Source of the DNA: Kutzneria buriramensis
Lineage (GTDB): Bacteria > Actinomycetota > Actinomycetes > Mycobacteriales > Pseudonocardiaceae
Assembly: GCF_003387475.1 (NCBI RefSeq)
Contig: NZ_QUNO01000005.1
Location: 496,001-560,000, forward strand
Direction of reading: 5' to 3'
Length of the DNA: 64,000 bases
Shown: positions 32,549 to 41,520 of the stretch, piece after piece
Layout: every line of letters begins with the position of its first letter
Position numbering within the stretch: position 1 is the first letter of the stretch
Notes under the pieces: model-generated
Seen by the model: only the letters and a program-made list of their open reading frames with translations
What the model was told of the DNA's origin: nothing
Databases searched by the model: none
Position numbers and translations under genes: made by a program

Positions 32549-33388
32549 TCAGTTCCAGGGGTAGAAGCCCCGCCCGGACTTGCGGCCCAGTTCGCCCCGT
32601 TCCACCTTGTCCCGCAACAGCTTCGGCGGGGCGAACCGGTCGCCGAGCGTGCGCTCCAGGTACTCGGCGATGGCCAGCCGCACGTCCAGGCCGACCAGGT
32701 CGGTCGAGCGCAGCGGGCCCATCGGATGGCCGTAGCCCAGCTCCATGGCCCGGTCGATGGACTCGGCGTCGGTGACGCCCTCCTCCAGCATGCGGATCGC
32801 CTCCAGACCGAGCATCACGCCCAGCCGGCTGGTGGCGAACCCCGGCGAGTCGCGGACCACGACGTCCGCCTTGTCGAGCAGGTGCACCCAGGCCAGCGCC
32901 TTGTCCCGCACAGCGTCCGAGGTGTTCGGGCCCAGCACGATCTCCACCAGCTTCGACACCGGCACCGGGTTGAAGAAGTGCATGCCCAGGAACCGGTCCG
33001 GGTGCACCAGCACCGCGCCCAGCTCGGCGATCGACAGCGAGCTGGTGTTGGTCGCGACCACGGTGTCGGTGGCGACCGCGAGCTCCACCGCCGTGAGCAC
33101 GCGGACCTTCAGCTCCGGGGCCTCCGGGACGGCCTCCACCACCAGGTCAGGGCGCCTGGGCAGGGAGGAGATCTCCGTGACGAAGTCGACCCGCGAGAGC
33201 ACCTGGGTCGGCGTGCCGTCGAGCTTGCCGCGCTCGGCCGCCCGGCGCAGGCCCGTCTCGACCCGCGTCAGGGCCCCCTTGGCGGCGATGGTGTCGCTCT
33301 CCACCACCGTCACCTCGGCGCCCACCGCGGCGAACACCTGCGCGATGCCGGACCCCATCCGGCCGCCACCGATCACACCGACCTGCAC
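32549..33388 (-). CDS. paaH: 3-hydroxyacyl-CoA dehydrogenase PaaH
   Basis: 279 residues from GTG 33388, one base after the paaJ stop. Rossmann motif VGVIGGGRMGSGIAQVFA, catalytic His in GMHFFNPVPVSKLVEIV, and the C-terminal domain ending RKSGRGFYPW. It oxidises 3-hydroxyadipyl-CoA in the final phase of phenylacetate degradation; 3-hydroxybutyryl-CoA is the usual annotation for the family. It is coupled to the thiolase gene. Confidence 0.88.
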   Translation of the reverse strand: MQVGVIGGGRMGSGIAQVFAAVGAEVTVVESDTIAAKGALTRVETGLRRAAERGKLDGTPTQVLSRVDFVTEISSLPRRPDLVVEAVPEAPELKVRVLTAVELAVATDTVVATNTSSLSIAELGAVLVHPDRFLGMHFFNPVPVSKLVEIVLGPNTSDAVRDKALAWVHLLDKADVVVRDSPGFATSRLGVMLGLEAIRMLEEGVTDAESIDRAMELGYGHPMGPLRSTDLVGLDVRLAIAEYLERTLGDRFAPPKLLRDKVERGELGRKSGRGFYPWN

Positions 33389-33389
33389 G

Positions 33390-34556
33390 TCAGACCCTTT
33401 CCACGAGCATTGCCACGCCCTGCCCCACTCCGACGCACAACGTAGCGAGCCCGCGCCGGCCGCGCTCGCGCTCCAGCCGTCCCAGCAGCGTGACCATCAG
33501 CCGCGCGCCCGAGCAGCCCAGCGGGTGGCCGAGCGCGATCGCGCCGCCGTCGGCGTTGACCTTCTCGTCGTCCAGCTTCAGCCGGCGGATCACCGCCAGG
33601 CTCTGCACCGCGAACGCCTCGTTCAGCTCGACGGCGTCCAGGTCGTCGACGCGGAGACCGGTTCGGGCCAACAGCTTCTCCGTCGCCGGCACCGGGCCGA
33701 GACCCATCACGTGCGGGGCGACGCCGGCCGAGGCGCCGGCGATCACCCGGGCGCGGGGCGTGAGGTTGTGGGTTCGCACCGCTTCCTCGCTGGCCAGCAC
33801 GAGCGCCGCCGCGCCGTCCGAGAGCGGCGAGGAGGAGCCGGCCGTGACCACGCCGTCCCTGCGGAACACGGGTTTCAGCGTACTGAGCTTGTCCACAGTG
33901 GTCGACGGCCTGGGGCCCTCGTCGACGGCGAAATCGCCGACGGGGATGATCTCATCGGCGAAGTTGCCGTTCTCGATGGCTTTCAGCGCCCGCCGGTGGC
34001 TGCGGAAGGCGAACGCGTCGCTGTCCTCGCGGCTGATGCCGTCCAGGGCCGCGACCTCCTCGGCCGTCTCCCCCATCGACAGCGTGATCTGCTTGTCGTA
34101 GCGGGGATTGGTGAACCGCCAGCCCAGCGACGTGTCGCTCACCTCGCCCGGGCGCGCCCACGGCGTGCCCGGCTTCGCCATCACCCACGGGGCGCGGGTC
34201 ATCGACTCCACGCCGCCGGCCACGACCACGTCCGCCTCGCCGGCACGGATCGCCTGCGCCGCCGACGCGATCGCCGTCAAACCGCTGGCGCACAGGCGAT
34301 TCACCGTGTAGCCGGGGACGTGCTCGGGCAGTCCCGCCAGCAGGACGGCCATTCTGGCCACGTTGCGGTTGTCCTCGCCGGCCTGGTTCGCCGCGCCGAG
34401 GATCACCTCGTCGATCACGTCCGCCGGGACCTTCGATCGTCCGACGGCTTCGGCCACCGTGAGGGCGGCCAGGTCGTCCGGGCGCTGCGCGGCCAGCGCG
34501 CCGCCGTAACGGCCCTGCGCCGTGCGCACTCCGTCGACCAGGAACACTTCCGGCAT
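33390..34556 (-). CDS. paaJ: Thiolase (beta-ketoadipyl-CoA type) PaaJ
   Basis: 388 residues from ATG 34556. The nucleophile Cys is in [14 protein letters not shown], the His in [13 protein letters not shown] and [16 protein letters not shown], and the second Cys in [12 protein letters not shown]. It cleaves 3-oxoadipyl-CoA and probably 3-oxo-dehydrosuberyl-CoA with CoA. The [15 protein letters not shown] region is typical of PcaF/PaaJ thiolases. It is the first gene of a two-gene operon divergent from the TetR regulator. Confidence 0.9.
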   Translation of the reverse strand: MPEVFLVDGVRTAQGRYGGALAAQRPDDLAALTVAEAVGRSKVPADVIDEVILGAANQAGEDNRNVARMAVLLAGLPEHVPGYTVNRLCASGLTAIASAAQAIRAGEADVVVAGGVESMTRAPWVMAKPGTPWARPGEVSDTSLGWRFTNPRYDKQITLSMGETAEEVAALDGISREDSDAFAFRSHRRALKAIENGNFADEIIPVGDFAVDEGPRPSTTVDKLSTLKPVFRRDGVVTAGSSSPLSDGAAALVLASEEAVRTHNLTPRARVIAGASAGVAPHVMGLGPVPATEKLLARTGLRVDDLDAVELNEAFAVQSLAVIRRLKLDDEKVNADGGAIALGHPLGCSGARLMVTLLGRLERERGRRGLATLCVGVGQGVAMLVERV

Positions 34557-34589
34557 GGCGGCTCTCCTCAGGACGTCTGCGCGCTATTA

Positions 34590-34610
34590 TTAACCGGCCA
34601 TTCGGTCAGT
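34590..34610. promoter_or_regulatory. Candidate PaaR operator between paaJ and paaR
   Basis: TTAACCGGCCATTCGGTCAGT contains ACCGGCCATTCGGT (ACCG...CGGT arms) followed by the CGGTCAGT half-site also present before paaZ. It overlaps where both divergent promoters should be, near the AT-rich TATTATTAA. Confidence 0.6.
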
Positions 34611-34631
34611 TCGCAAGGGTGGAGGCACACC

Positions 34632-35216
34632 GTGGAGCCAGCGCCACGCCGGGGTCGGCCCGGCTACGACCAGGAGTCGCTGCTCGCCGTCGCGGTGAAG
34701 GTGTTCAACGAGCGCGGGTATGAGGCCACCTCGATGGAGGAGCTGTCGCGCAAGCTCGGCATCACCAAGTCCGCCATATACCACCACGTCAGCAGCAAGG
34801 ACGAGTTGCTGCGGCTGGCCATGGACCGGGCGCTGGACGGACTGTTCGGGGTCGCCGACGAGGCGCAGGCGATGGACGGCCGGGCCATCGACCGGCTGGA
34901 GCACCTCGTGCGCGGCAGCGTCGCCGTGCTCGTCGACCGGCTGCCGTTCGTCACCCTGCTGCTGCGGGCCCGCGGCAACACCAAGATCGAGCGGGCCGCG
35001 GTGGCCCGGCGCAAGGAGTTCGACCGGCTCGTCACCGATCTCGTCAAGCAGGCCGAAGCCGAGGGCGACGTCCGCCCCGATGTTGACCCTGCGGTGACCT
35101 CCCGCCTGCTCTTCGGCATGGTCAACTCGCTGATCGAGTGGTACAAACCCCGCTCCGGGGTCTCGATCGCTGACGCTGTGTGCACGATCGCGTTCGATGG
35201 GTTGCGAACCCGGTAG
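34632..35216 (+). CDS. paaR: TetR-family regulator of phenylacetate catabolism, PaaR-like
   Basis: 194 residues; GTG 34632 follows GGTGGAGG. HTH: SLLAVAVKVFNERGYEATSMEELSRKLGITKSAIYHHVSSKDELL, residues about 15-57. The C-terminal domain (TLLLRARGNTKIERAAVARR, LFGMVNSLIEWYKP) is the KstR2/PaaR-type ligand domain. Actinobacterial PaaR proteins are repressors released by phenylacetyl-CoA. Shared half-sites before paaZ/paaG and paaJ/paaR support this role; I have not aligned it. Confidence 0.82.
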   Translation: MEPAPRRGRPGYDQESLLAVAVKVFNERGYEATSMEELSRKLGITKSAIYHHVSSKDELLRLAMDRALDGLFGVADEAQAMDGRAIDRLEHLVRGSVAVLVDRLPFVTLLLRARGNTKIERAAVARRKEFDRLVTDLVKQAEAEGDVRPDVDPAVTSRLLFGMVNSLIEWYKPRSGVSIADAVCTIAFDGLRTR

Positions 35217-35268
35217 CCCAATCGGACGTTGCGGCCCTTTTCGCCGCGCCCCCATACTGAACCTCGGA

Positions 35269-35286
35269 AAGTGGTCTATACCACTT
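35269..35286 (+). promoter_or_regulatory. DasR-responsive element before LPMO gene
   Basis: AAGTGGTCTATACCACTT has 7-bp perfect arms AAGTGGT/ACCACTT. It differs from the DasR consensus core AGTGGTCTAGACCACT at one position. It lies 45 bp upstream of the LPMO ATG. DasR is the GntR repressor of chitin/N-acetylglucosamine use, released by phosphorylated aminosugars. Confidence 0.8.
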
Positions 35287-35330
35287 CGGCCGCCGCGCTG
35301 ATTCCCTGCCGACCCCATGGAGGGTTGTTC

Positions 35331-35918
35331 ATGCGCAAGAGGTTCCTGTTACCCCTGTTCGCCGCCGTGGTGGCGCTGCCCGTGCTGTTCGCCGGCACCG
35401 CGCAGGCGCACGGCTACACCACCAACCCGGTCAGCCGGTCGTCGCTGTGCGCCCAGGGCATCGTCAAGAACTGCGGCGACATCCAGTACGAGCCGCAGTC
35501 CGTCGAAGGCCCCAAGAACTTCCCGCAGGCCGGGCCCGCCGACGGCTCGATCTGCGCCGGCGGCATCGCCCGCTTCTCCCAGCTCGACGACCCCCGAGGT
35601 GGCGCCTGGCCCGCCACCAAGCTCACCAGCGGCGCCAACTACACCTTCACCTGGCACTTCACCGCCATCCACGCCACCACCGATTTCCGGTACTTCGTCA
35701 CCCGCGACGGCTGGGACCCCACCAAGCCGCTCACCCGGGCCCAGCTCGACCCCACGCCGTTCCTCGTGTCCAACTGGGGCGGCAAGAGGCCAAGCGGTGA
35801 CGTCTCCATTCCCGGCAAGCTGCCCGCCGGCAAGACCGGGCGGCATCTGATCCTCGGTGTCTGGGACATCGCCGACACCGGCAACGCCTTCTACTCCTGC
35901 GCCGACGTCACCTTCTGA
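35331..35918 (+). CDS. Secreted lytic polysaccharide monooxygenase, AA10 family
   Basis: 195 residues; ATG 35331 follows GGAGGG. The signal peptide ends TAQA and cleavage exposes an N-terminal His (HGYTTNPVSRSSLC), the first ligand of the copper 'histidine brace'; the second is in the TWHFTAIHATTDFRYF segment. Further family landmarks are KNCGDIQYEPQSVEGPK and YSCADVTF. There is no carbohydrate-binding module. It oxidatively cleaves crystalline chitin or cellulose outside the cell; the DasR-type site upstream favours chitin. Confidence 0.93.
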   Translation: MRKRFLLPLFAAVVALPVLFAGTAQAHGYTTNPVSRSSLCAQGIVKNCGDIQYEPQSVEGPKNFPQAGPADGSICAGGIARFSQLDDPRGGAWPATKLTSGANYTFTWHFTAIHATTDFRYFVTRDGWDPTKPLTRAQLDPTPFLVSNWGGKRPSGDVSIPGKLPAGKTGRHLILGVWDIADTGNAFYSCADVTF

Positions 35919-35981
35919 CCTCTGTGACGTCGGCCGGCGGTTCCTACCCGGCACCCCCTGCCGCCGGGCAGGAGCCGCCTC

Positions 35982-36326
35982 CTAGTACACCTGCACGCAG
36001 TTGATCGTGTGGCTCGCCTGCGCCTGATTGCCGTCCGAGACCGCCGTCAACGTCACCGTGAACTGTCCGACTCCCGGGCAGTAGAAGTACTGGCCGTTCG
36101 GGTTGAAGGCCATCTGCTGGCCGAAGGTGTCCGTCCAGTACGCCGAATCGTAGGAACCATTGATGTGTCCGGTGAGCCGGATCGCCACCCGATTCCCGAA
36201 CGGCCCCGTCGTCGGCCCGTCGATGGTCACGCCCAGCGCCTGGTTGATCCCCAGGTTGGCGATGATCGCCGCCGCCACCACGGACGCCGCGATCCCGGCC
36301 ACCCAGGCCCAGAACTTCCCGCCCAT
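35982..36326 (-). CDS. Small single-pass membrane protein, unknown
   Basis: 114 residues; ATG 36326 has GGAG 8 nt upstream. One N-terminal hydrophobic helix (FWAWVAGIAASVVAAAIIANLG) anchors a small outer domain with two cysteines (YFYCPGVG, HTINCVQVY) and an Ig-like beta pattern (GPFGNRVAIRLTGHING, FTVTLTAVSDG). No known function. It is convergent with the LPMO gene, so no functional link is implied. Confidence 0.65.
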   Translation of the reverse strand: MGGKFWAWVAGIAASVVAAAIIANLGINQALGVTIDGPTTGPFGNRVAIRLTGHINGSYDSAYWTDTFGQQMAFNPNGQYFYCPGVGQFTVTLTAVSDGNQAQASHTINCVQVY

Positions 36327-36476
36327 GGCCAAACTCCAAACGCCGAATACCGCCGTCCGGACCCGTTTTCCGGACACGCACCGCATTGGTCGCCCGACCC
36401 GGAACGGTCGTTAGCGGCTGCGACGGACGAACAACCCGAAAGGCCTACAACGGGTCTGAAAGCCCGAGGAACGAGG

Positions 36477-37970
36477 TCAGGCCGTGCCGGTGAGGATTTT
36501 CATGGCGGCGTTGTGGCCGGGGATGCCGCTGACGCCGCCGCCGCGTTGGGCGCCGGCGCCGCAGAGGAGGATGCGGGGGTGGGCGGTCTCGACGCCCCAC
36601 GAGCCGGGGGCGTCGTCGGAGTAGGGCCAGGAGAGGTCCCGGTGGAAGATGTGGCCGCCGGGGAGGCCGATGGATTCCTCCAGGTCGACGGGGGTTTTGG
36701 CCTCGATGCAGGGGCGGCCGTCGGGGTCGAGCCAGAGGCAGTCCTGGATGGGCTCGGCGAGAACCTGGTTGAGGGAGGCCAAGGTGGCGTCGAGGGCCCG
36801 GGCACGGGCGGTGTCGTTGTCGGCGGTGAAGAGCCGGGCGGGCATGTGGAGGCCGAACAGGGTGAGGGTGTGGGCGCCGGGCTCCCGCACGATGGAGGGG
36901 TCGGTGAGCGAGTGGCAGTAGATCTCGCACGGGGGCAGCGAGGGGATCTGGCCGGCGGAGGCTTCGGAAAAGGCCTGGGCCAGTTGGGAAAAGCTCTCGT
37001 TGACGTGAAAGGTGCCGCCGAAGGCGTCATGGGGGTCGACGGTGGTGTCCCGGAGGCGGGGTAGGCGGCGGAGGATCATGTTGACCTTGAGCTGAGCGCC
37101 TTCGGCGGGATCGGGGGTCTCGCCGAGCAGCCGGGAGAGCTCGGCGGGTGAGGCGTTGACGAGCACGTGGTCGGCGTGCGCCACATGGGAGGTTTCCCCT
37201 GCCAGGTAACGGACTTCGCCGTCGGGAGTGATGGACGTGACGGTGGCGCCGGTCAGGATCTGGGCGCCGGCGGAGCGGGCGGCGTCCTCCAGGGCGGCGG
37301 TGACGGAGCCCATGCCGCCGACAGGGACATCCCAGTCTCCGGTGCCGTTTCCGATGACGTGGTAAAGGAAACAGCGGTTCTGGAGAAGGGAGGGATCGTC
37401 GGCGCCGGCGAAGGTGCCGATGAGGGCGTCGGTGAGGACAACGCCGCGAACGGTGTCGTCACGGAAGGTGCGCTCGATGACGTGCCCGATGGGTTCCTCG
37501 AACAACACACGCCAGGCTTCGTCGTCGTTGACGGCCGAGCGAAGGGATGCCCTGCCGGGCAACGGTTCCGTGAGGGTGGGAAACACCCTTTCAGCGACCC
37601 GACCGGTCATGGCGTAGAAGCGTTGCCAGGCGGCGAAGTCGGCTGGATCCACAAAGGACGAAGCGGTGCGCGAAGGGTCCTCGGTGTCGACGAGCAGGCC
37701 ACGGTCGCCGACGGGCGTGTAGGAGGACATCCGCCGACGGAGCAGGGTGATCGGCAGACCGAGGTCGGAGATCACCTTGCGCGGCAACAGGCTCACGAGG
37801 TACGAGTAGCGCGACAGCCGGACATCGACGCCGGGGAAGGCCTGGAACGACACGGCGGCACCGCCGACGGAATCGAGACGTTCCAGCACGAGCACGGTCT
37901 TGCCGGCCCGAGCCAGGTATGCCGCGGCCACCAGGCCGTTGTGCCCACCACCGACGATGACGACGTCCAC
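36477..37970 (-). CDS. FAD-dependent oxidoreductase, phytoene-dehydrogenase-like
   Basis: 497 residues; GTG 37970 has AGGAG 7 nt upstream. N-terminal dinucleotide motif VVIVGGGHNGLVAAAYLARAG followed by VLVLERLDSVGGAAVS places it in the COG1233 amine-oxidase/phytoene-dehydrogenase superfamily; the C-terminal FAD motif is RILLCGAGAQRGGGVSGIPGHNAA. It starts 10 bp after the decarboxylase stop, as third gene of a ligase-decarboxylase-oxidoreductase operon. It may oxidise an amine or amide made by the first two enzymes. Carotenoid genes are absent, so a pigment role is unlikely. Confidence 0.8.
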   Translation of the reverse strand: MDVVIVGGGHNGLVAAAYLARAGKTVLVLERLDSVGGAAVSFQAFPGVDVRLSRYSYLVSLLPRKVISDLGLPITLLRRRMSSYTPVGDRGLLVDTEDPSRTASSFVDPADFAAWQRFYAMTGRVAERVFPTLTEPLPGRASLRSAVNDDEAWRVLFEEPIGHVIERTFRDDTVRGVVLTDALIGTFAGADDPSLLQNRCFLYHVIGNGTGDWDVPVGGMGSVTAALEDAARSAGAQILTGATVTSITPDGEVRYLAGETSHVAHADHVLVNASPAELSRLLGETPDPAEGAQLKVNMILRRLPRLRDTTVDPHDAFGGTFHVNESFSQLAQAFSEASAGQIPSLPPCEIYCHSLTDPSIVREPGAHTLTLFGLHMPARLFTADNDTARARALDATLASLNQVLAEPIQDCLWLDPDGRPCIEAKTPVDLEESIGLPGGHIFHRDLSWPYSDDAPGSWGVETAHPRILLCGAGAQRGGGVSGIPGHNAAMKILTGTA

Positions 37971-37980
37971 CCAACGGCTC

Positions 37981-39342
37981 CTATCCTGCCAACGAGACAA
38001 CCCTGTCGTGCAGCCTGTCCAGATAGTCCTCGGACTCGGGCTTCATCAGCACACTGCGCAGCACCCGGGCCCCGTCGACATCGGCGACGGCGGCGATGCC
38101 GCGTGCGCCGAAAGCCTCGGCACCGGCACGAAGGGTGCTGAGGAACACCGGATCGTCCCTGTCGCCCATGCCTTCTCGCATCATGCGCTCGGACCCGGCG
38201 TCGATCGCGGACAGCGTGGGCTCGGCCGGGAAATAGGTGACGATGTCCAGCTCGGGCCGCTGGTACGGCACGAGCCGATCGGACTGGTCGATCAACTCGT
38301 GCCAACGGACGGCGGCCCGACGGCCGGCCGCCAGCACGGCGCCGAGACCGTCGGCGCGCAAAGGCAGCAGCTTGAGGGTCAGCCACAGCGCCGCGGCACC
38401 GGCGCCGGCGCGCGAGCACTCCAGGCTGATCTCGCCGAGGTGCAGCTCGTCGGAAGTGAAGTACGTGTACGGCGAATCGTGGACGTAGAAGCGGCCGACG
38501 GCGGGGTCGGCGAACAGGACGGCACCGCAGCCATACGGCTGGAGGCCGTGCTTGTGGGGATCGACCACAATGGAGTCGCAGTGCCGGATCGCCTGCCACG
38601 GCACGGGGTCGATACCCTCGGTGCCGGCGATCAGGCTGAAGAACCCGCCATAGGCGGCATCGACGTGAATACGGAAGTCGTACCGGGACCGCAGCGCCAC
38701 GACCTCGTGCACCGGATCGACCACGCCGAGGCCGGTGGTGCCGGCGGTGACGACAACGGTGCCGACCTTTCCACTACGCAGCAACGACTCCAGGGCGTCA
38801 AGATCCATCTTGCCGGTGGCGTCGACCGGCACGGCATGACCGGCGACGCCGATCAGCTTGCACATCCGGGAGTGCGTGTAGTGACTGTCCACACTGTACG
38901 CGACGCCGCTATCGGGATGGATTTCCCTTGCCACGTAGAGTGCTTCGAGGTTGGCGATGGTGCCGCTGGACGTCAGGTGGCCGAGGTGGTCGCCGTAGCC
39001 GAACATGGTGGCCAGCTGCGCCACGACCTCCCGTTCCATCTTCGCAGTGGCGGGACCGCCGTCCAGGGCGTGATTGTTGGGATTGATCAGCATCGCCGCG
39101 GCGTAGCCGGCGATCGCCACCGGATGCGGCGGCTTGAGCATCTGACCGGCGTAGCGGGGATGGAAGAACGGGTAGTTGTCGCGCAACCGGTCCGCGAGCT
39201 CGTCGAGCGCCGCAGCGACCTCGCTGTCCTTGAGCGCCAACGAATCGTGCCGGGTGAACTCGCCGAACTCGGCGGCCCACGACTCGTGGTTGGCCAGCAC
39301 GCGGTCCAGCCAGGGCCGCAGCTGCTCAGATGTGGTAGGCAT
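37981..39342 (-). CDS. PLP-dependent group II amino acid decarboxylase
   Basis: 453 residues from ATG 39342, overlapping the ligase gene by 17 bp. Fold-type I motifs: SSGTIANLEALYVAR (PLP phosphate site), HVDAAYGGFF (Asp to the pyridine N), and DPHKHGLQPYGCGAVLF with the Schiff-base Lys. The family includes aromatic amino acid, glutamate and tyrosine decarboxylases (NHALDGGPATAKMEREVV resembles the aromatic group). It should release an amine, which the coupled glutamine-synthetase-like ligase could then take. Substrate is not shown by the sequence. Confidence 0.85.
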   Translation of the reverse strand: MPTTSEQLRPWLDRVLANHESWAAEFGEFTRHDSLALKDSEVAAALDELADRLRDNYPFFHPRYAGQMLKPPHPVAIAGYAAAMLINPNNHALDGGPATAKMEREVVAQLATMFGYGDHLGHLTSSGTIANLEALYVAREIHPDSGVAYSVDSHYTHSRMCKLIGVAGHAVPVDATGKMDLDALESLLRSGKVGTVVVTAGTTGLGVVDPVHEVVALRSRYDFRIHVDAAYGGFFSLIAGTEGIDPVPWQAIRHCDSIVVDPHKHGLQPYGCGAVLFADPAVGRFYVHDSPYTYFTSDELHLGEISLECSRAGAGAAALWLTLKLLPLRADGLGAVLAAGRRAAVRWHELIDQSDRLVPYQRPELDIVTYFPAEPTLSAIDAGSERMMREGMGDRDDPVFLSTLRAGAEAFGARGIAAVADVDGARVLRSVLMKPESEDYLDRLHDRVVSLAG

Positions 39343-40642
39343 ACTCGCGGAACTCCCAATCCGTCACCCACTGCTCGAACCGGGCGACCTCGGCCCGCTT
39401 GAGCACGCTGAACGAGCTGACGAAGTCCTTGCCCAGCAAGGATTGCAGCGCCGAGTCGTCGTCCAGCGCGTCGAGCGCGGCGGTCAGGGACATCGGCAGC
39501 ACGGCGGTGCGGTCGGCGTTGTAGCCGTACCCCTCGAGCGGCGCGGGGGGTTCGAGCCCGTCCTCGATGCCGAGCCGCATCGCGGCCAGCACGCCGGCGT
39601 GCACCAGGTACGGGTTGGCGGACGCGTCGGGCAGCCGCACCTCGATCCGGGTGCCGACGCCGCGGTCGGGCGGCACGCGGACCATCGCGCTGCGGTTGTC
39701 CAGGCCCCAGTCGATCAGCCACGGCGCGAGCGTGTCCGGCCCGAAACGCTTGTAGGAGTTGATGGTCGGGTTGGTCAGGGCGGTCAGCGCGGGCGCGTGC
39801 CGCAACACGCCGGCCAGCGCGTGCCGGAGCAGCGGACTCATGCCGTACTCGCCGGCGTCGTCGGCACCGAGGTTCTCGCCGGCGGCGTCCACCAGCGAGA
39901 CGTGCACGTGGAAGCCGGACGCGCCGTGCTCGTTGAACGGCTTGGCCATGAAGGTGGCGAGCTTGCCCTCGCGCCGGGCCAGGTCCTTGACGGCGGCCTT
40001 GAAGCGGAACGCCCGGTCGGCGGAGTCGAGCGCGCCGGAGTAGTCGAGGTTGATCTCGAACTGCCCGGGGCAGTACTCGTGGTTGCCGCCGAGCACGCCG
40101 AGCCCGAGGTCGCGCAGGTTGCGGACGGTGGCGATCAGGTGGCGGTCGGGGTCGCCGCGGGTGCCGCTGACGTAGATGTTGCCGGGTTCCGGGGAATACG
40201 GGGCAAATCCGGCCCCGTCCGGCACGCACAGGTAGTACTCCAGCTCGGGCCCGACCAGCGGGCGCAGGCCCGATTCGGCGAGCCCGGCGACGACGCGGCC
40301 GAGCACCGCCCGCGGCGACTCGCCGCCGTCGCGCTGGTCGCCGATGCAGGTGGCCACGCCGGGTTCCCACGGCACCACCGCGAGCGTGTCCAGATCCGGC
40401 ACGATCTCCATGTCCGGCAGGCCCGCGTCGAGCCCGCCGGGCACCGGCACGGTCTCGCCGAGCGGGCTGGTGTGGTAGACGGCGCGGCAGAAGGCGACGC
40501 CCCGTTCGACGGCGGCGGGCAGCTGCTCCACGAGCAGCTCCTTGGAGCGCTCGGTGCCCATCAGGTCCGGGAAGGCGACCCGGACCACGTCCACGCCCTT
40601 GGCGGTCAGTTCGGCCACCACGCGGTCGGCCTGCGCTGCCAT
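39326..40642 (-). CDS. Glutamine synthetase-like gamma-glutamyl-amine ligase
   Basis: 438 residues from ATG 40642 (AGGTGG upstream). GS fold: ELEYYLCVPDG (metal Glu), HEYCPGQFEINLDY, ASGFHVHVSL (ATP/metal loop), TNPTINSYKRFGP, and SAMVRVPPDRGVGTRIEVRLPDASANPYL. The adenylylation-site region of housekeeping GlnA is not evident, and the gene heads an operon with a decarboxylase and a flavin oxidoreductase. This fits the PuuA/GlnA3-type ligases that add glutamate to amines. A decayed puuC-like gene nearby supports a gamma-glutamylation route. Substrate is inferred only. Confidence 0.8.
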   Translation of the reverse strand: MAAQADRVVAELTAKGVDVVRVAFPDLMGTERSKELLVEQLPAAVERGVAFCRAVYHTSPLGETVPVPGGLDAGLPDMEIVPDLDTLAVVPWEPGVATCIGDQRDGGESPRAVLGRVVAGLAESGLRPLVGPELEYYLCVPDGAGFAPYSPEPGNIYVSGTRGDPDRHLIATVRNLRDLGLGVLGGNHEYCPGQFEINLDYSGALDSADRAFRFKAAVKDLARREGKLATFMAKPFNEHGASGFHVHVSLVDAAGENLGADDAGEYGMSPLLRHALAGVLRHAPALTALTNPTINSYKRFGPDTLAPWLIDWGLDNRSAMVRVPPDRGVGTRIEVRLPDASANPYLVHAGVLAAMRLGIEDGLEPPAPLEGYGYNADRTAVLPMSLTAALDALDDDSALQSLLGKDFVSSFSVLKRAEVARFEQWVTDWEFREYAYHI

Positions 40643-40703
40643 CCTCCACCTTCCCTCGTTTGCTTCCGAACCATAGCGCCGTGACAGGTCGGCAACAAGA
40701 GCG

Positions 40704-40723
40704 ATATCGTACGTATCCAAACG
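40704..40723. promoter_or_regulatory. Shared 20-bp operator, copy A (ligase operon / ADC gene)
   Basis: On the minus strand the site reads CGTTTGGATACGTACGATAT. It matches 17 of 20 bases of the element at 44433-44452. It sits in the 100-bp gap between divergent starts, 20 bp from the ADC-like gene and about 60 bp from the ligase start, where it can control both. Confidence 0.7.
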
Positions 40724-40742
40724 ACCACCCGGGAGGCGGCAC

Positions 40743-41519
40743 GTGAAGGGCTTTCTGCATCCGCGCACACCCACCGGCCGGGCGTCCGTGACCGCCGGCC
40801 CGCCGTGGCACTACGCCGGCGACCTGATCACCGTCGAGTACCGCACGGATCCGGCCAAGGTCGCCGCGCTGCTGCCGGAACCGCTCGCGCCGGCCGCGGA
40901 GGATCCCGGTGCGGTGGCGCTGATCTGGGCCGACTGGCAGGCCTGTTCGGACGGCGGCGAGGAGCTGCTGGACCCGGTTCGCTCGCAGTACAGGGAATGT
41001 TTCGTCGTCGTGCGCTGCCGGTTCGCCGGCCGGACGTACTCGCGGTGCGTGTTCATCTGGGTGGACAAGGACTTCTCGCTGGCTCGCGGGATCCACCAGG
41101 GCTATCCGAAGAAGATCGGGTCGATCCACCAGACCCGGCCGCATCCGTACGGGCCGGCGCCGCGGATCGAGGCCGGCGCGCGGTTCGGCGCGACCCTCGC
41201 GGCCGGCGACCGGCGGCTCGCCGAGGCGGTCATCGAGCTCACCGAACCCAGTCCGCACAACGGTTTCGTCAACGCGCACCCGATGGCGCACCACCGGCGG
41301 CAGCCGAACATCGAACCCGGCAAGCCGGACAGCTACTCGGAGCTGGTGGAGTCCGGGGCGGCGGCGTTCGAGGGCGGGCCGGCCTGGGCCGCGCGGGCCG
41401 AGCTGCGGCTGTTCGAGTCGCCGACCGAGGAACTCGCGGACCTGACTGTGGAGGAGCACATCGGGGCGTACTACCGGCAGGTCGGCGTGACCTGGAACGG
41501 TGGCACCGTGCTGGCCTGA
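40743..41519 (+). CDS. Acetoacetate-decarboxylase-superfamily protein
   Basis: 258 residues; GTG 40743 follows GGGAGG. The ADC fold is recognisable from PPWHYAGDLITVEYRTDPAKVAALLP, VRCRFAGRTYSRCVFIWVD and ARGIHQGYPKKIGSIHQTR; the lysine pair of YPKKIG is the site of the Schiff-base Lys in true acetoacetate decarboxylase. Many superfamily members act as other decarboxylases, hydrolases or aldolases. It diverges from the ligase operon and shares its operator, so it probably handles an intermediate of the same route. The exact reaction is unknown. Confidence 0.8.
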   Translation: MKGFLHPRTPTGRASVTAGPPWHYAGDLITVEYRTDPAKVAALLPEPLAPAAEDPGAVALIWADWQACSDGGEELLDPVRSQYRECFVVVRCRFAGRTYSRCVFIWVDKDFSLARGIHQGYPKKIGSIHQTRPHPYGPAPRIEAGARFGATLAAGDRRLAEAVIELTEPSPHNGFVNAHPMAHHRRQPNIEPGKPDSYSELVESGAAAFEGGPAWAARAELRLFESPTEELADLTVEEHIGAYYRQVGVTWNGGTVLA

Positions 41520-41520
41520 G

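Noticed and set aside
39545-39570. tRNA-like GGTTCGAGCCCG sequence
   Set aside because: It lies within the ligase coding sequence and no acceptor, D or anticodon arms can be formed around it.
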